A stretch of DNA of 64,000 bases from Promerops cafer (GCA_013398275.1 VZSE01013216.1:1943917-2007916), one strand, 5' to 3'; positions 54,401 through 59,604 are shown, numbered from the stretch's first letter. A program made the numbers and translations. Notes: generated from the sequence alone by a model not told the origin.

Positions 54401-54623
54401 CTTGAATCAGCACCCGTTAACCCTCTACTTTCAGGCACTTTGGTCTTTTTCTTATGTAAGTTCCCGGAGTAGGGATGTGCTCCTTGCAGTGCAATTCCCA
54501 TTCCGGAGAGGCTGGAGCATAGCGCTTACCTTGGCAACTGCCCTGCATTATGCATGCAGCGAATAATATGAGAAGTTTGCAAGCAGTTGCTGCTCTTCCA
54601 TCCACCCGATGGTGAGGTCCCAT
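264..54623 (-). CDS. LRP2: LRP2 (megalin), 5' half, 27 exons, partial at the 3' end
   Basis: Spliced coding sequence of the multiligand endocytic receptor megalin, a type I membrane protein of apical clathrin-coated pits. It takes up vitamin-carrier proteins, lipoproteins and many filtered proteins, and acts in neuroepithelium. Twenty-seven exons join in one frame of 1501 codons. Seen directly: signal peptide (1 to about 30), LDLa repeats 1-7 (33 to about 308), two EGF-like modules (about 312-388), YWTD propeller 1 (about 396-660), EGF-like (about 664-705), propeller 2 (about 710-970), EGF-like, LDLa 8-15 (about 1028-1346), two EGF-like (about 1350-1428), start of propeller 3 (1435 on). The 7-then-8 LDLa arrangement and residue-level similarity match mammalian LRP2 as I know it; LRP1 and LRP1B start with only two LDLa repeats. 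No frameshift or stop. The remaining two thirds, including the membrane segment and tail, lie beyond position 1. Confidence 0.97.
1767..1818. repeat. 15-bp direct repeat inside the LTR
   Basis: GGTGAAGGGCTGGGC occurs at 1767-1781 and 1804-1818 (period 37). An undetermined base at 1803 immediately precedes the second copy. The first copy overlaps the left arm of the neighbouring inverted repeat. Confidence 0.9.
1779..1884. repeat. Perfect 24-bp inverted repeat inside the LTR
   Basis: Arms at 1779-1802 and 1861-1884 are exact reverse complements, for example GCTCTTGCTGTCGG against CCGACAGCAAGAGC, with a 58-base loop. A single N (1803) touches the left arm. It could be a genuine LTR hairpin or a local assembly artefact. 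Confidence 0.9.
2299..2314 (+). promoter_or_regulatory. CTCF-type motif 1 in the LTR
   Basis: CAGCGCCCCCTGCAGG closely matches the vertebrate CTCF core written in this orientation (CAGCGCCCCCTRSTGG-like). Predicted from motif only. Confidence 0.45.
2358..2373 (+). promoter_or_regulatory. CTCF-type motif 2 in the LTR
   Basis: CAGCGCCCCCTGCTGG is a near-ideal CTCF core, in the same orientation as motif 1 and 59 bp downstream of it. Occupancy is not known. Confidence 0.55.
2506..2511 (+). terminator. Poly(A) signal of the LTR
   Basis: AATAAA on the plus strand, followed by a T-rich stretch (CTCCTTTTCCCTTATC). This is the expected R/U5 arrangement of a retroviral LTR and sets its orientation. 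Confidence 0.6.
2718..2966 (-). CDS. LRP2: LRP2 exon 26: two EGF-like modules
   Basis: Encodes residues 1348-1430. The first EGF-like module starts at ESCSDNNAGC; the second is of the calcium-binding type, with DINECD followed by SQHCYNERGSFRC. The acceptor is CCAACTTCAG and the donor GCAG|GTGAGA. The exon is symmetric (249 nt, phase 1-1). It links LDLa cluster 2 to propeller 3. Confidence 0.95.
2967..3839 (-). other. LRP2: LRP2 intron 25, hosting a candidate microexon
   Basis: It holds the candidate microexon at 3323-3337 and, just upstream of it in the minus-strand sense, a long pyrimidine tract (purine-rich on plus, 3357-3390). Nothing else recognised. Confidence 0.8.
3323..3337 (-). CDS. 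LRP2: Candidate 15-nt LRP2 microexon (25a)
   Basis: On the minus strand, ATGAACCCCAGCCAG sits between an acceptor CACATTCTCAG and a donor CAG|GTATGA. A long pyrimidine tract and branch-point-like TTTAATC lie upstream. Exon 25 ends one base into a codon and exon 26 supplies two, so the 15 nt keep the frame: the junction changes from CNQES to CNEPQPDQES. This would lengthen the linker between LDLa 15 and the EGF-like module by five residues. Mammalian LRP2 has no such insert as far as I recall. Predicted only; if it is used, residue numbers after 1347 rise by five. Confidence 0.5.
3840..4217 (-). CDS. LRP2: LRP2 exon 25: LDLa repeats 13-15
   Basis: Encodes residues 1222-1347: three six-cysteine LDLa modules starting at CHQNEFQC, CPPSLFRC and CPSWQWQC, with acidic calcium motifs DGSDE, DMSDE and NGADE. 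Most LDLa modules in this gene have their own exon; here three share 378 nt. The acceptor TTCTAG (not the inner CAAG four codons in) restores PTRPPG across the junction with exon 24. The donor is TGCA|GTAAGT. In LDLa 15 the usual CDG is CDN. Confidence 0.95.
4218..5365 (-). other. LRP2: LRP2 intron 24
   Basis: Contains the CR1 fragment at about 4745-5190, antisense to the gene. The remainder is AT-rich with nothing recognised. Confidence 0.8.
4745..5190 (+). mobile_element. CR1 LINE, 3'-terminal fragment
   Basis: Runs from a segment containing CACCTCTCCTACAAG and GTTCAGCCTGGAAAAGAG through GTGAAGCACTGGAACAGGTT and CATGGCAGGGGGGTTGAAAT to the terminal CCTATGATTCTCTGAT. These are hallmarks of the 5'-truncated 3' end of bird CR1 elements. 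It is diverged and has no intact reverse-transcriptase frame. The 5' limit is approximate. Confidence 0.9.
5366..5482 (-). CDS. LRP2: LRP2 exon 24: LDLa repeat 12
   Basis: Encodes residues 1183-1221: one LDLa module from CSATEFKC to DHSDEADC. Acceptor TTTTGTAG, donor TGCC|GTAAGT; 117 nt, phase 1-1. YNCS at the start supplies an N-glycosylation-type sequon (NCS), matching NCT at this place in mammals. Confidence 0.95.
5483..5837 (-). other. LRP2: LRP2 intron 23
   Basis: 355 bp of unremarkable AT-rich sequence. Nothing recognised. Confidence 0.8.
5838..5948 (-). CDS. LRP2: LRP2 exon 23: LDLa repeat 11
   Basis: Encodes residues 1146-1182: CEPRQFQC through RCIDPFYVCDGDKDC to DGADEHDC. The acceptor is CTTTCACAG and the donor TGCA|GTAAGT. 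The Asp, Gly and DGADE calcium residues are all present. Phase 1-1. Confidence 0.95.
5949..6583 (-). other. LRP2: LRP2 intron 22
   Basis: 635 bp, AT-rich. Nothing recognised. Confidence 0.8.
6584..6823 (-). CDS. LRP2: LRP2 exon 22: LDLa repeats 9 and 10
   Basis: Encodes residues 1066-1145: two LDLa modules (CASSAFTC to DGSDELHC, and CPATQFTC to DGSDEKNC) joined by the linker PTQGPSS, as in mammalian LRP2. Acceptor TTTTTATTCAG, donor TGCA|GTGAGT. Both modules keep six cysteines and the DGSDE calcium motif. Confidence 0.95.
6824..8029 (-). other. LRP2: LRP2 intron 21
   Basis: 1.2 kb, AT-rich. No gene, repeat family or unusual structure recognised. Confidence 0.8.
8030..8311 (-). CDS. LRP2: LRP2 exon 21: EGF-like module and LDLa repeat 8
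   Basis: Encodes residues 972-1065. It opens with the EGF-like module that closes propeller 2 (NPNGDCSHFC, VCGCPYGM), then a Pro/Glu linker (DPSNEPP), then LDLa 8 (CGSYSFSC to DNSDEQNC), the first module of LDLa cluster 2. Acceptor CTTTTTAAG, donor TTAA|GTAAGT; 282 nt, phase 1-1. Confidence 0.95.
8312..9195 (-). other. LRP2: LRP2 intron 20
   Basis: 884 bp, AT-rich. A short CATAGAATCGCATAGAAT at about 8756-8773 recalls a CR1 tail, but no CR1 body follows. Nothing else recognised. Confidence 0.75.
9196..9333 (-). CDS. LRP2: LRP2 exon 20: end of YWTD propeller 2
   Basis: Encodes residues 926-971. It starts with the YWTD-type motif AYFTDW, followed by VRVRKSDGGEMTII typical of LRP2. Acceptor TTTTCAAAACAG, donor AATAG|GTGAGC; 138 nt, phase 1-1. 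Confidence 0.95.
9334..10087 (-). other. LRP2: LRP2 intron 19
   Basis: 754 bp, AT-rich. Nothing recognised. Confidence 0.8.
10088..10218 (-). CDS. LRP2: LRP2 exon 19: propeller 2 blade (LYWVD)
   Basis: Encodes residues 882-925, with LYWVDAFFDKIEHS and the THPFGLTIF strand of a beta-propeller blade. Acceptor ATTATTTTTAG, donor TTTGGAG|GTAAGT. The 131 nt change the reading phase from 2 to 1, consistent with both neighbours. Confidence 0.95.
10219..10513 (-). other. LRP2: LRP2 intron 18, with duplicated donor
   Basis: 295 bp. Its 5' end carries a second copy of the exon 18 donor region (see the 15-bp repeat at 10486-10520). Confidence 0.85.
10486..10520. repeat. LRP2: 15-bp direct repeat duplicating the exon 18 splice donor
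   Basis: GCCCTTACCTCCAGT (plus strand) occurs at 10486-10500 and 10506-10520, period 20. On the minus strand each copy reads ACTGGAG|GTAAGGGC, so the donor and last exon bases are present twice. Only the upstream donor (exon end 10514) keeps the frame; reading on to the second meets TAA at once. Confidence 0.95.
10514..10639 (-). CDS. LRP2: LRP2 exon 18: propeller 2 blade (IFWTDWF)
   Basis: Encodes residues 840-881: YIFWTDWFRPAKIM followed by SDGSHALPIV and LGWPNGLAIDW. Nearly identical to mammalian LRP2. Acceptor GTCCTTTCAG, donor TGGAG|GTAAGG in phase 2. The AG is completed by T from exon 19, giving DWSSLRLYW. Confidence 0.95.
10640..11777 (-). other. LRP2: LRP2 intron 17
   Basis: 1.1 kb, AT-rich. 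Nothing recognised. Confidence 0.8.
11778..11970 (-). CDS. LRP2: LRP2 exon 17: propeller 2 blade (LYWTD)
   Basis: Encodes residues 776-839: REILTANRVESVEDLAFDW, then KNLYWTD and ISVMRLADKSRR, ending HPVIG. Acceptor AAATTCTAG, donor ATTGG|GTGAGT. The 193 nt shift the phase from 1 to 2, matching exons 16 and 18. Confidence 0.95.
11971..12683 (-). other. LRP2: LRP2 intron 16
   Basis: 713 bp. A 13-bp direct repeat (CTTGGTAAAAATG at 12052-12064 and 12071-12083) is the only structure noticed. Confidence 0.8.
12684..12887 (-). CDS. LRP2: LRP2 exon 16: first blade of propeller 2
   Basis: Encodes residues 708-775: VRQFLLFSSQMAVRGIPF, then VGIDFCAQDDTIFFSD. The motif IFFSD stands where YWTD is usual, as in mammals. 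Acceptor CTTTTACAG, donor TTCAG|GTGAGA; 204 nt, phase 1-1. A Cys replaces Asp in the DFDAQD of human LRP2, giving an unpaired-looking cysteine in a propeller strand. Confidence 0.95.
12888..13828 (-). other. LRP2: LRP2 intron 15
   Basis: 941 bp, AT-rich. Nothing recognised. Confidence 0.8.
13829..13969 (-). CDS. LRP2: LRP2 exon 15: EGF-like module between propellers 1 and 2
   Basis: Encodes residues 661-707: NPCGSNNGGCEQIC, SHKTDNDGLGYRCRC, DGRHCV. This is a six-cysteine EGF-like module closing propeller 1. Acceptor TTATTTTCCAG, donor TGTTG|GTAAGA; 141 nt, phase 1-1. Confidence 0.95.
13970..14588 (-). other. LRP2: LRP2 intron 14
   Basis: 619 bp, AT-rich. Nothing recognised. Confidence 0.8.
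14589..14791 (-). CDS. LRP2: LRP2 exon 14: last blades of propeller 1
   Basis: Encodes residues 593-660: HPYGITLFEHNVYFTDWTK, then KANKF and the closing LRPYGVTVYH and RQPF. Acceptor CTTTATAACAG, donor CATTTG|GTAAGA. The 203 nt change phase 2 to phase 1, matching both neighbours. Confidence 0.95.
14792..15775 (-). other. LRP2: LRP2 intron 13
   Basis: 984 bp, strongly AT-rich. Nothing recognised. Confidence 0.8.
15776..15982 (-). CDS. LRP2: LRP2 exon 13: propeller 1 blades (LFFSD, LYWVD)
   Basis: Encodes residues 524-592. It contains YLFFSDWDSLSGDPK, LGWPAGITLD, and KRLYWVDSRFDYIETVTYDG. Acceptor CTCTTTATAG, donor CAAAG|GTAGGG, which lacks the usual A at +4 but keeps G at +5. Confidence 0.95.
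15983..16757 (-). other. LRP2: LRP2 intron 12
   Basis: 775 bp, AT-rich. Nothing recognised. Confidence 0.8.
16758..16981 (-). CDS. LRP2: LRP2 exon 12: propeller 1 blade
   Basis: Encodes residues 450-523: VFSINIDGSDLQEVL, then ENLAVDWVNNKLYVVE, where YVVE replaces YWTD (LRP2 of mammals also deviates here), then MVNLDGTNR and NPRGIALDP. Acceptor TTGTTTTCAG in phase 0, donor GTTGG|GTAAGT in phase 2. Confidence 0.95.
16982..19214 (-). other. LRP2: LRP2 intron 11
   Basis: 2.2 kb. Notable only for low-complexity sequence: A-rich tracts near 17258-17282, 17943-17958, 18609-18620 and 18721-18733, and a TTAATT-rich palindromic stretch at about 18071-18105. A 181-codon minus-strand open frame (17127-17672) looks like chance. 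Confidence 0.8.
18071..18105. repeat. TTAA/TTAATTAA-rich low-complexity stretch
   Basis: Repeated TTAATTA units including the palindrome AGATTAATTAATCT. Simple AT-rich repeat inside intron 11. Confidence 0.7.
19215..19384 (-). CDS. LRP2: LRP2 exon 11: first blade of propeller 1
   Basis: Encodes residues 393-449: ASIIFSNGRDLLIGDLHG, then SQNRGIAVGVDF and RIFWTDTVQDK. Acceptor CCTGCTTTCAG. The donor is the weak AAG|GTTGGT; a second GT four bases on (G|GTAGAA) is out of frame. Joining at the first gives DK|VFSINIDG, identical in layout to mammals. Confidence 0.93.
19385..20535 (-). other. LRP2: LRP2 intron 10
   Basis: 1.15 kb, somewhat more GC-rich than its neighbours at 19750-20060. No repeat family or gene recognised. 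Confidence 0.75.
20536..20664 (-). CDS. LRP2: LRP2 exon 10: second EGF-like module
   Basis: Encodes residues 350-392: FDDCQMWGVCDQLC, HHQCHC, GYFLEHHRHC, RANTS. It is a calcium-binding-type EGF-like module with the same spacing as in mammalian LRP2. Acceptor TTTACTTGACAG, donor CTTCAG|GTCAGT; 129 nt, phase 1-1. Confidence 0.94.
20665..22445 (-). other. LRP2: LRP2 intron 9, containing an assembly gap
   Basis: 1.8 kb by coordinates, but the true length is unknown because of the gap at 20924-21004. The remaining sequence is AT-rich with nothing recognised. Confidence 0.8.
20907..21020. other. Assembly gap (81 N) inside poly(A)
   Basis: N at 20924-21004, flanked by A17 (20907-20923) and A16 (21005-21020). 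The missing piece is probably an A homopolymer or a sequencing dropout at it. No A-rich retroelement body is visible on either side. Confidence 0.95.
22446..22565 (-). CDS. LRP2: LRP2 exon 9: first EGF-like module
   Basis: Encodes residues 310-349: VSRCAALSCQYRC, GMCYCPAGYTI, NDSRTC. It follows LDLa 7 directly, as in mammalian LRP2. Acceptor TTTGCCTTTCAG, donor TATTG|GTGAGT; phase 1-1. The junction with exon 8 creates NVS, a possible N-glycosylation site. Confidence 0.94.
22566..23974 (-). other. LRP2: LRP2 intron 8
   Basis: 1.4 kb. A pyrimidine-rich run on the plus strand at about 23094-23150 is the only compositional feature. Confidence 0.8.
23975..24118 (-). CDS. LRP2: LRP2 exon 8: LDLa repeat 7
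   Basis: Encodes residues 262-309: CYPGEWACPGSGHC, KVCDGAADC, EGEDETN, then GRHC. The longer C-terminal loop and EDE in place of SDE also occur in mammalian LRP2 repeat 7. Acceptor TTTTCCATAG, donor TGCA|GTATGT. It contains the sequon NIT. Confidence 0.94.
24119..24931 (-). other. LRP2: LRP2 intron 7
   Basis: 813 bp with a short (AT)n run near 24690-24700. Nothing else recognised. Confidence 0.8.
24932..25048 (-). CDS. LRP2: LRP2 exon 6-type module, exon 7: LDLa repeat 6
   Basis: Encodes residues 223-261: CRGNFFTCPSGRC, SWICDGDDDC, DNEDERGC. The usual SDE is EDE here (GDE in human). The six cysteines are kept. Acceptor TTTCCATAG, donor TGTG|GTAAAT (weaker, A at +5 instead of G). Confidence 0.94.
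25049..25524 (-). other. LRP2: LRP2 intron 6
   Basis: 476 bp with a TTTATTA-rich stretch at 25130-25156. Nothing else recognised. Confidence 0.8.
25525..25638 (-). CDS. LRP2: LRP2 exon 6: LDLa repeat 5
   Basis: Encodes residues 185-222: CTSTQFQCANGEC, FICDHDDDC, DRSDENSC. Acceptor TTTTTCAG, donor TGCA|GTATGA. A complete calcium-binding LDLa module, phase 1-1. Confidence 0.94.
25760..25870 (-). CDS. LRP2: LRP2 exon 5: LDLa repeat 4
   Basis: Encodes residues 148-184: YPRCEQLSCANGAC, FNASQRCDGKVDC, DSSDEANC. The shortened first loop and the sequon NAS match CEQLTC and NTS in human LRP2. Acceptor GTTATTTTAG, donor TGCA|GTAAGT. The 121-bp intron 5 separates it from exon 6. Confidence 0.95.
25871..33761 (-). 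other. LRP2: LRP2 intron 4
   Basis: 7.9 kb. It holds a 17-bp direct repeat at 33496-33531, and a minus-strand AATAAA (30093-30098) preceded by a moderately GC-rich block (30160-30640) that I cannot assign to a family. Short open frames here show no recognisable protein. Nothing else recognised. Confidence 0.75.
33496..33531. repeat. 17-bp tandem duplication
   Basis: ATTAATTATCTTTCAGA at 33496-33512 and again at 33515-33531 (period 19), in intron 4. Confidence 0.9.
33762..33878 (-). CDS. LRP2: LRP2 exon 4: LDLa repeat 3
   Basis: Encodes residues 109-147: CSSQQFTCSNGQC, YWCDRVEDC, DGTDERVC. Acceptor GTTTGTTGCAG, donor TGCC|GTGAGT. CpG-rich for this gene (CGAGCGCG), unlike its AT-rich neighbours. 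Confidence 0.95.
33879..36265 (-). other. LRP2: LRP2 intron 3
   Basis: 2.4 kb, AT-rich. Nothing recognised. Confidence 0.8.
36266..36388 (-). CDS. LRP2: LRP2 exon 3: LDLa repeat 2
   Basis: Encodes residues 68-108: CEGNQFQCQTDGEC, SWVCDDEEDC, DGSDEHQQC. Acceptor TTGCTTACGCTAG, donor TGTC|GTAAGT; 123 nt, phase 1-1. Confidence 0.95.
36389..38371 (-). other. LRP2: LRP2 intron 2
   Basis: 2.0 kb. No repeat family or gene recognised. Confidence 0.8.
38372..38479 (-). CDS. LRP2: LRP2 exon 2: LDLa repeat 1
   Basis: Encodes residues 32-67: CERGQFRCGNGRC, DWRCDGARDC, DDTDEAGC. Directly follows the signal peptide exon. Acceptor TTTTACCACAG, donor TGCC|GTACGT; 108 nt, phase 1-1. Confidence 0.95.
39948..39985. 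repeat. 18-bp tandem duplication
   Basis: GGTTGGTGGTGCAGGTCT at 39948-39965 and 39968-39985 (period 20), in intron 1. Confidence 0.9.
45191..45209. repeat. Poly(T) tract
   Basis: A run of 19 T followed by ATATATC, in intron 1. Confidence 0.9.
46993..47009. repeat. Poly(A) tract
   Basis: A run of 17 A in intron 1, without a recognisable element body upstream. Confidence 0.9.
47385..47465 (-). mobile_element. CR1 LINE, short 3'-end remnant
   Basis: TCATAGAATCATAGAAAGG followed by TTGAAGGGACCTTAAAGATC is the reverse complement of the extreme 3' end of bird CR1. Only about 80 bp are recognisable, in the same orientation as LRP2. Confidence 0.88.
53663..53675 (+). promoter_or_regulatory. X-box (RFX-type) motif in intron 1
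   Basis: GTCGCCTAGCAAC fits the RFX X-box consensus GTNRCC-N(0-3)-RGYAAC with a one-base spacer. It lies about 0.85 kb inside intron 1. Motif match only. Confidence 0.4.
54530..54623 (-). CDS. LRP2: LRP2 exon 1, coding part: signal peptide
   Basis: Encodes residues 1-31 plus the first base of codon 32. The start ATG (54621-54623) has a good context (G at -3, G at +4). A short basic N-terminus (MGPHHRVDGR) is followed by a hydrophobic core, KLLILFAACIM, and a small-residue region GSCQG, so this is a cleavable signal peptide. Layout and donor position match the signal-peptide exon of mammalian LRP2. Donor TGCCAAG|GTAAGC. The exact cleavage site is not determined. Confidence 0.93.
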
Positions 54624-54787
54624 TTCGGCTGGGATGCTCCAGCTTCCTCAGAAGCTGGCTCCTGGACTCCGGGGTGCTGATCTGCACAGCAGCAGCACAA
54701 GGAGCCTGGTGTCTTTTTCTTGTCCTGCTAGTTGCAGAAGAAAGGCGTGTTCGCCCGTTGAGACATCGCGTTTTCTATAAACTCCCA
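54624..54787 (-). other. LRP2: LRP2 5' untranslated region (inferred)
   Basis: Inferred from the ATG back to about 30 nt downstream of the TATA box, giving roughly 160 nt. It contains one upstream ATG. No transcript evidence can be seen from sequence, so the start site is an estimate and an additional upstream non-coding exon cannot be excluded. Confidence 0.4.
54728..54766 (-). other. Short upstream ORF (12 codons)
   Basis: ATG at 54764-54766 with G at -3, ending in TAG at 54728-54730, about 100 nt before the LRP2 start. It would lie in the 5'UTR only if transcription starts near the TATA box, and could then reduce LRP2 translation. Confidence 0.35.
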
Positions 54788-54810
54788 CCCTCCAGACATT
54801 GCATAAAGCT

Positions 54811-54817
54811 CTTTATA
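54811..54817 (-). promoter_or_regulatory. LRP2: Candidate TATA box of the LRP2 promoter
   Basis: TATAAAG on the minus strand, embedded in GGCCGGCGGGTATAAAGAGC, about 190 nt upstream of the start codon. The GC-rich border is typical of a TATA core promoter. It predicts a start near 54785. The region has scattered CpGs but is not a clear CpG island. Confidence 0.5.
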
Positions 54818-57800
54818 CCCGCCGGCCCCGGAACCAGCATGAGGGAATCAGGCACTGCTCCAGGCCCTGCAGCCACAGGCTGCCTCTGCCCCTCCTTCCA
54901 CACTTTGCAGGATAGCCAAGATGCTCCCAAGACCCTGCACTTTGCTGACTTTGTATCAGAGTCCATTGGTGCTGTATTTAATGTGCTCATCTATTTTGAG
55001 TAGTTCTGGGAATTGCAGGTGGCAAATGAAATATGGCACAGGTTTTAGTGTCCCAAAGGCATGCTCCAAATAAGAAAAAGTATTTTTGATAACTCTGAAA
55101 AAAATCCAACATCTACTCACCAATGCAAAGGTAAAGCTTAGAACTTAGTACTCCTCACATAAATATTATGAAAGGAAAACTATAGGGATGAAACTTAGTT
55201 TTTTGCACTTTCTTCGCATATAAAATCAGCTTGGTAAAGTGCTTTGGCTGTGAATTCTCAAGATATCAGCTGGAGACACGCTTCTTTAGTTCTAACTCTC
55301 CAACAGTGTGTGCAACACACAAAGAAATAACTCCTAGTGTTTTACTGCTGCCATTTCAGGAACCATATACCCACTAACAAGGGAAGAGGAGTATGTAGGA
55401 TCACAGGGAAAAGATAAAGATACCCTAATACTTCAGGCTGGAATGCAGCCTTGGTAAAAAGGACAAACATTTTTGAGGCTTTGCTTGCAGGATCAGAAGC
55501 ATCATATATAAAATGTGTGAAGTTAAATCTTTTTTTAATATATACTAGTCAAAAATAGTCTTTCATGTAGAAAATTTAGTTATGCCAAGCTGTCCTTTCT
55601 TCATATGTGTACACACATACACATGCATGTCAACAGTGACTACTGTGCATACATACCATGGGAGATAGCTCTATTTGTCTTCCAAGAGGCTCTGTCAGAT
55701 TAATTTTAACGATACCACCTTTATAAATACCACATATCTTTGTCATTAGCTCATTATTCTGCAGTGGCTGTTTGCTGATGCTGCCAAACAACTTAAGCAG
55801 TATTTCAAACCTTAACTCTTCTTCTTATTGCCATGGACTGCAATTTCAATAAAGGGGTAGAGGTGCCTGTATTGTTCCTGCAGAAGTAGCACAGGAACAT
55901 GTTGCTGCTTATTAGCAGACTGTGATTTCTCTCCAGGTCCTGTAGGATGCTAATCCCTCTAAACCTTTCCGTAAAGGCTTTCTATCTATCAAGATAGTAA
56001 AGAGGGGGGGTGGGGAGAGAAGATGTGGAGCATAGGCTTTTGCAGGGTTGTGATTTATGCAGGTTCAGGGCTGTTTGGTGTAGTGGTACGACACAGCACC
56101 GGGGTCAAGCCACAAGAAACACTGGGGGCAGATCAGAATATTCAATTAGCTTCCTGGCACCTCTGAATCACAAAGAGAGGATAAGATCTCTCCATCACAA
56201 GATCCAGAGCTGCCGGGGGAGGGGGAGACATGCCCTCTTCCAATCTCCCTCCTCCCTCCCACCCTCTCTCCTTTCACTGTAGGGGAATAGTGCCTGAAAC
56301 ATTCCTTTCTGCACGGAAGGTCTTTTCCTATTGTTGTTTTCTTTGTGTTTCAGTGTTGCCAACTTACTGGAATTCTTGTCGTGGTTTCACAGCAAGGCTC
56401 AGGCTGACCAAACGGAACCAGCTGCGTTTGTATATGGGGCCGCTGCTGCTTTAATCTCCCAACAAGGCCGATGGGGAGGGAAGGAAGGGATCCTCAGAGG
56501 GGAGCAATCAGATCTGCTCTCTACAGATGGGTGCCTGCAAAGCCAACACAGACTGACCGTACTTAATTAGAAGAGGAATTGTTTAAAGCAGTTCACACCC
56601 CAGCAAGACACAGAGAGGGCAAACAGTGCTTGGGAGCTGCAATCCCAAACTGGGAGCTATGTCTAGTCTTCTGTCACTGTATGTCTGAAGTGACCTGGAT
56701 GCAAGCTTTGGGAGGCACCTACCTGTTTCACTCCCTCACAGCAGGCAGACAGAAGGTGTGCTCCTGCCCCATTCACCATCACCATTTCTACACATCTGTA
56801 TTTCCAGTAGGTGAGAGGTTAGAAGGAGTCTCCAACAGGAATGGTGGAGATGCTGTTGACAGTGAGCTGAGATGGTGGGTCATGCCTTTCCCACCCATTG
56901 TTCTTTGCACTCAAAAGACGAAATTTACATTTAGAGACATATAAACTGATAAGCCCAGATATTTTACTGCTGAATAATAGTAACAAAGGAGGCAGCACAG
57001 GACAATGCTATCCTCTGTTTACTTCATCAAAAATTTTCTCCTCTCATTCTACCATGGCACCTCATCATCCAACTAAAGGGACCCTGTCCTGCTGGACACC
57101 ATTAAAAGAGACTTCTTTGAGACTAGAGACTTCAAGATCAGAATAAAAACTCCTCAAGGCTTTCCCATAACTACACTCAAAATTGCCCTTGTGGGTGAAC
57201 ACATCTCTTTCTCTCATCTTTCTGTTGACTGTTCCTGTTGGCAGCTCTTGATTTCTGACTGAACTACACCTAGGGACTTTTAGTTGATTATGCATGTTTA
57301 AGAAGATGCAGACTATGTCTGTTTGCAGGTTAGAGGGAAAAAACATAGGCAATGCTGTTGTTCATTGAACTCTACTTTTGATTCAAAATACAACTTGGGA
57401 TGTCTTTGCTTGCCTGTTTTTTAGTGTAAGCAACCACTCAGAAAAGCAGTTAAAGGTGTAATTTAGAACTAACAACTACGCTGCTTATTTATTAAAGATA
57501 CCTGCTAAGCAAGGAGGTTAAAAATTAAAAGGCTTCATTTTTGACCAAGGTTCAGTCTAAATTAGTGTCCAAACTCATGCAGTTCTTCACAGACAGATAG
57601 AAACATGAGGGTTGATGTATGACTAGATAAAGATAGAAAGCTAATGGTTAAGAAAAGTAAAAAAACGTATATACATTCACTATAGGAAAATGTGGGTCAG
57701 ATCTGTAAATCTGTCTCTTCTGCATTTCATGGAGCTAGGACAGTTTACAGAGGCCAAGGATCTGCCCAGTACATTATCCAATAAAGCTGTAATTGCCATT

Positions 57801-58645
57801 GGCATTCAGTAATCTGGTGGTCAATCTGTCCTCGGATAAACCCAGGTGTTTCCACACAGAAAACATTTTAAGTTACAAGCTGTGTTTCCAATTTCACATT
57901 TAAAGTTTAATCATTAAATCCTATGCCTTTATCATGAGAAGCTTTTTTTCGTTATTTTTGTGTAGTCATACTGAAGCAAGGCTACATTTTAAGCATACTA
58001 AAGCCGTGCTCATTTTTTGGGAGAAAACTGGTAATGACAAGTCATACAAATCTAAACTAAAGACTCTCTCTCTGCCTGGGTAATAATGTAAGTACCCAAC
58101 AGCAGCAATTAACTCTTCAGATTTCATCCATCTTTGCTATTCTACAATCTAAAGTGTCCCATTTCTTTAACTGAACCTTAGTTTTACAGCAAGGAATAAT
58201 GTGTGTGGGAGTGTGTTAGAGGCTTCCTTTCTTAACAGGCTACTAATGGCAGGAGGGTCTCTTTAGAGATACTATTTTTCAGACATTTCCTTTACCTAAG
58301 GCCCACTTCAGTTTGCATCAAAGACATCAGACATTCGGGGAGAGCAGGTTTAGCTGGTTTCATGGGGATCCACAGTAGCAACGTGTATTTGGACTTCACC
58401 TCTTATTTTTCCCAAATACATGTGTTGTGGGCAGAATTTTCCTTAAAGGTCATGTTTTAGGGAAAATGCATCTTGTACAAAGTACCAGTATTAATTTCAA
58501 CTCTACAACACACGAAAAAACCCCAAACAAACAGACAATAGCCCCAAGTTCACCAAGTTTCTCATATAAGCCACATCACATTTCACAGTATCTAAAACAA
58601 TGGAAATTATTTGCCAGGGAAGTATTTTCTTCCAAGGATTTAAAG

Positions 58646-58663
58646 AACAACAACAACAACAAC
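58646..58663 (+). repeat. (AAC)n microsatellite
   Basis: Six AAC units, embedded in A-rich sequence. Confidence 0.9.
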
Positions 58664-59604
58664 GAAAAACCAAGCCCACCTTATCTCAAACTAAGAAAAA
58701 GAGAGCCTTAGTTGATATAATTCCCAAACATCTAATGCATATTTGTAACTAAAGCACAGATTTCCAGAATACTGGATCAAAGGTGGGTCTCCACACCACG
58801 TGAATGTGAGAAACATTAAGCTGAGGAGATGTGAATTGGTCCAGAACAGAAATCACAGAGTCAGAATTGCACAATGCAGCTGGCACTGAGGCCAAAAGTT
58901 TCCTCAAGGTCTTCTGGTTAGTGACATATTACAACTTTTCTCTTTCAACCTGGCATTATATTACTGCATCCTGGAATAAGAAGCAGGAACATGGGAATCA
59001 TGTGCTTTTTTCGTAACTACCGCTGAACAAGTGAGACTAGTAGAGAAACAGTCAGTAAAGGAGCTTCCAAAACACCCCAGGTATATTTCACCCGCATAAA
59101 TGGGCCTGTGGTGGAGTTTAACAGTAACCATGTAGAGATGAGAGAGGTTTTTTTATTGACCTGGAAGGCAGAAGTGGAGAAAGATTAAACAGATTGCAGT
59201 TGTCCTCTCTGGTTGTTCTTTGGTCAGCCCTGTCTGGTCCACCCTGGAAGTCCCTGTGCCCCATCCTGGAGATACAGTTACAGAGTAAGGGCAAGTATGC
59301 TCTACCCCAGCTGTACCTCTAACTACCAAAGATCTTACTACTTGCCTTACTGCAAACAGGTTTCTTTGGCACTTTCTCTGTCCCTAAGGAACAAAGGTCG
59401 TCATTTTGCTCCAATTCACTGGCCCTTCAGTGACATTCTGCCCTGCAAGGAAGCAACAAATGGGATTTGTACTTGAAAAGGAATGGGAGGTAAAGAAGCA
59501 TTTGCAAATTACTTATGATCTAAAAACTTTTCAGGGTATTAACAAGGAAAATAGGATAGGCTGGAATAACTCTGAATCTCCTTTACTCTTTTCATTGGTT
59601 TACT

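Larger units (their letters stand above)
38480..54529 (-). other. LRP2: LRP2 intron 1 (16 kb)
   Basis: The largest intron. It holds a CR1 3' remnant (47385-47465), homopolymers at 45191-45209 and 46993-47009, an 18-bp tandem duplication at 39948-39985, and a moderately CpG-containing stretch at about 53400-54100 with an X-box at 53663-53675. I recognise no nested gene. Confidence 0.75.

Noticed and set aside
56073..56112. tRNA-like TGGTGTAGTGGT and GGGTCAAGCC
   Set aside because: The apparent A- and B-box similarity does not extend to a cloverleaf; stems do not pair.
56579..56944. 121-codon plus-strand open frame upstream of LRP2
   Set aside because: No recognisable domain, no supporting splice or promoter context.
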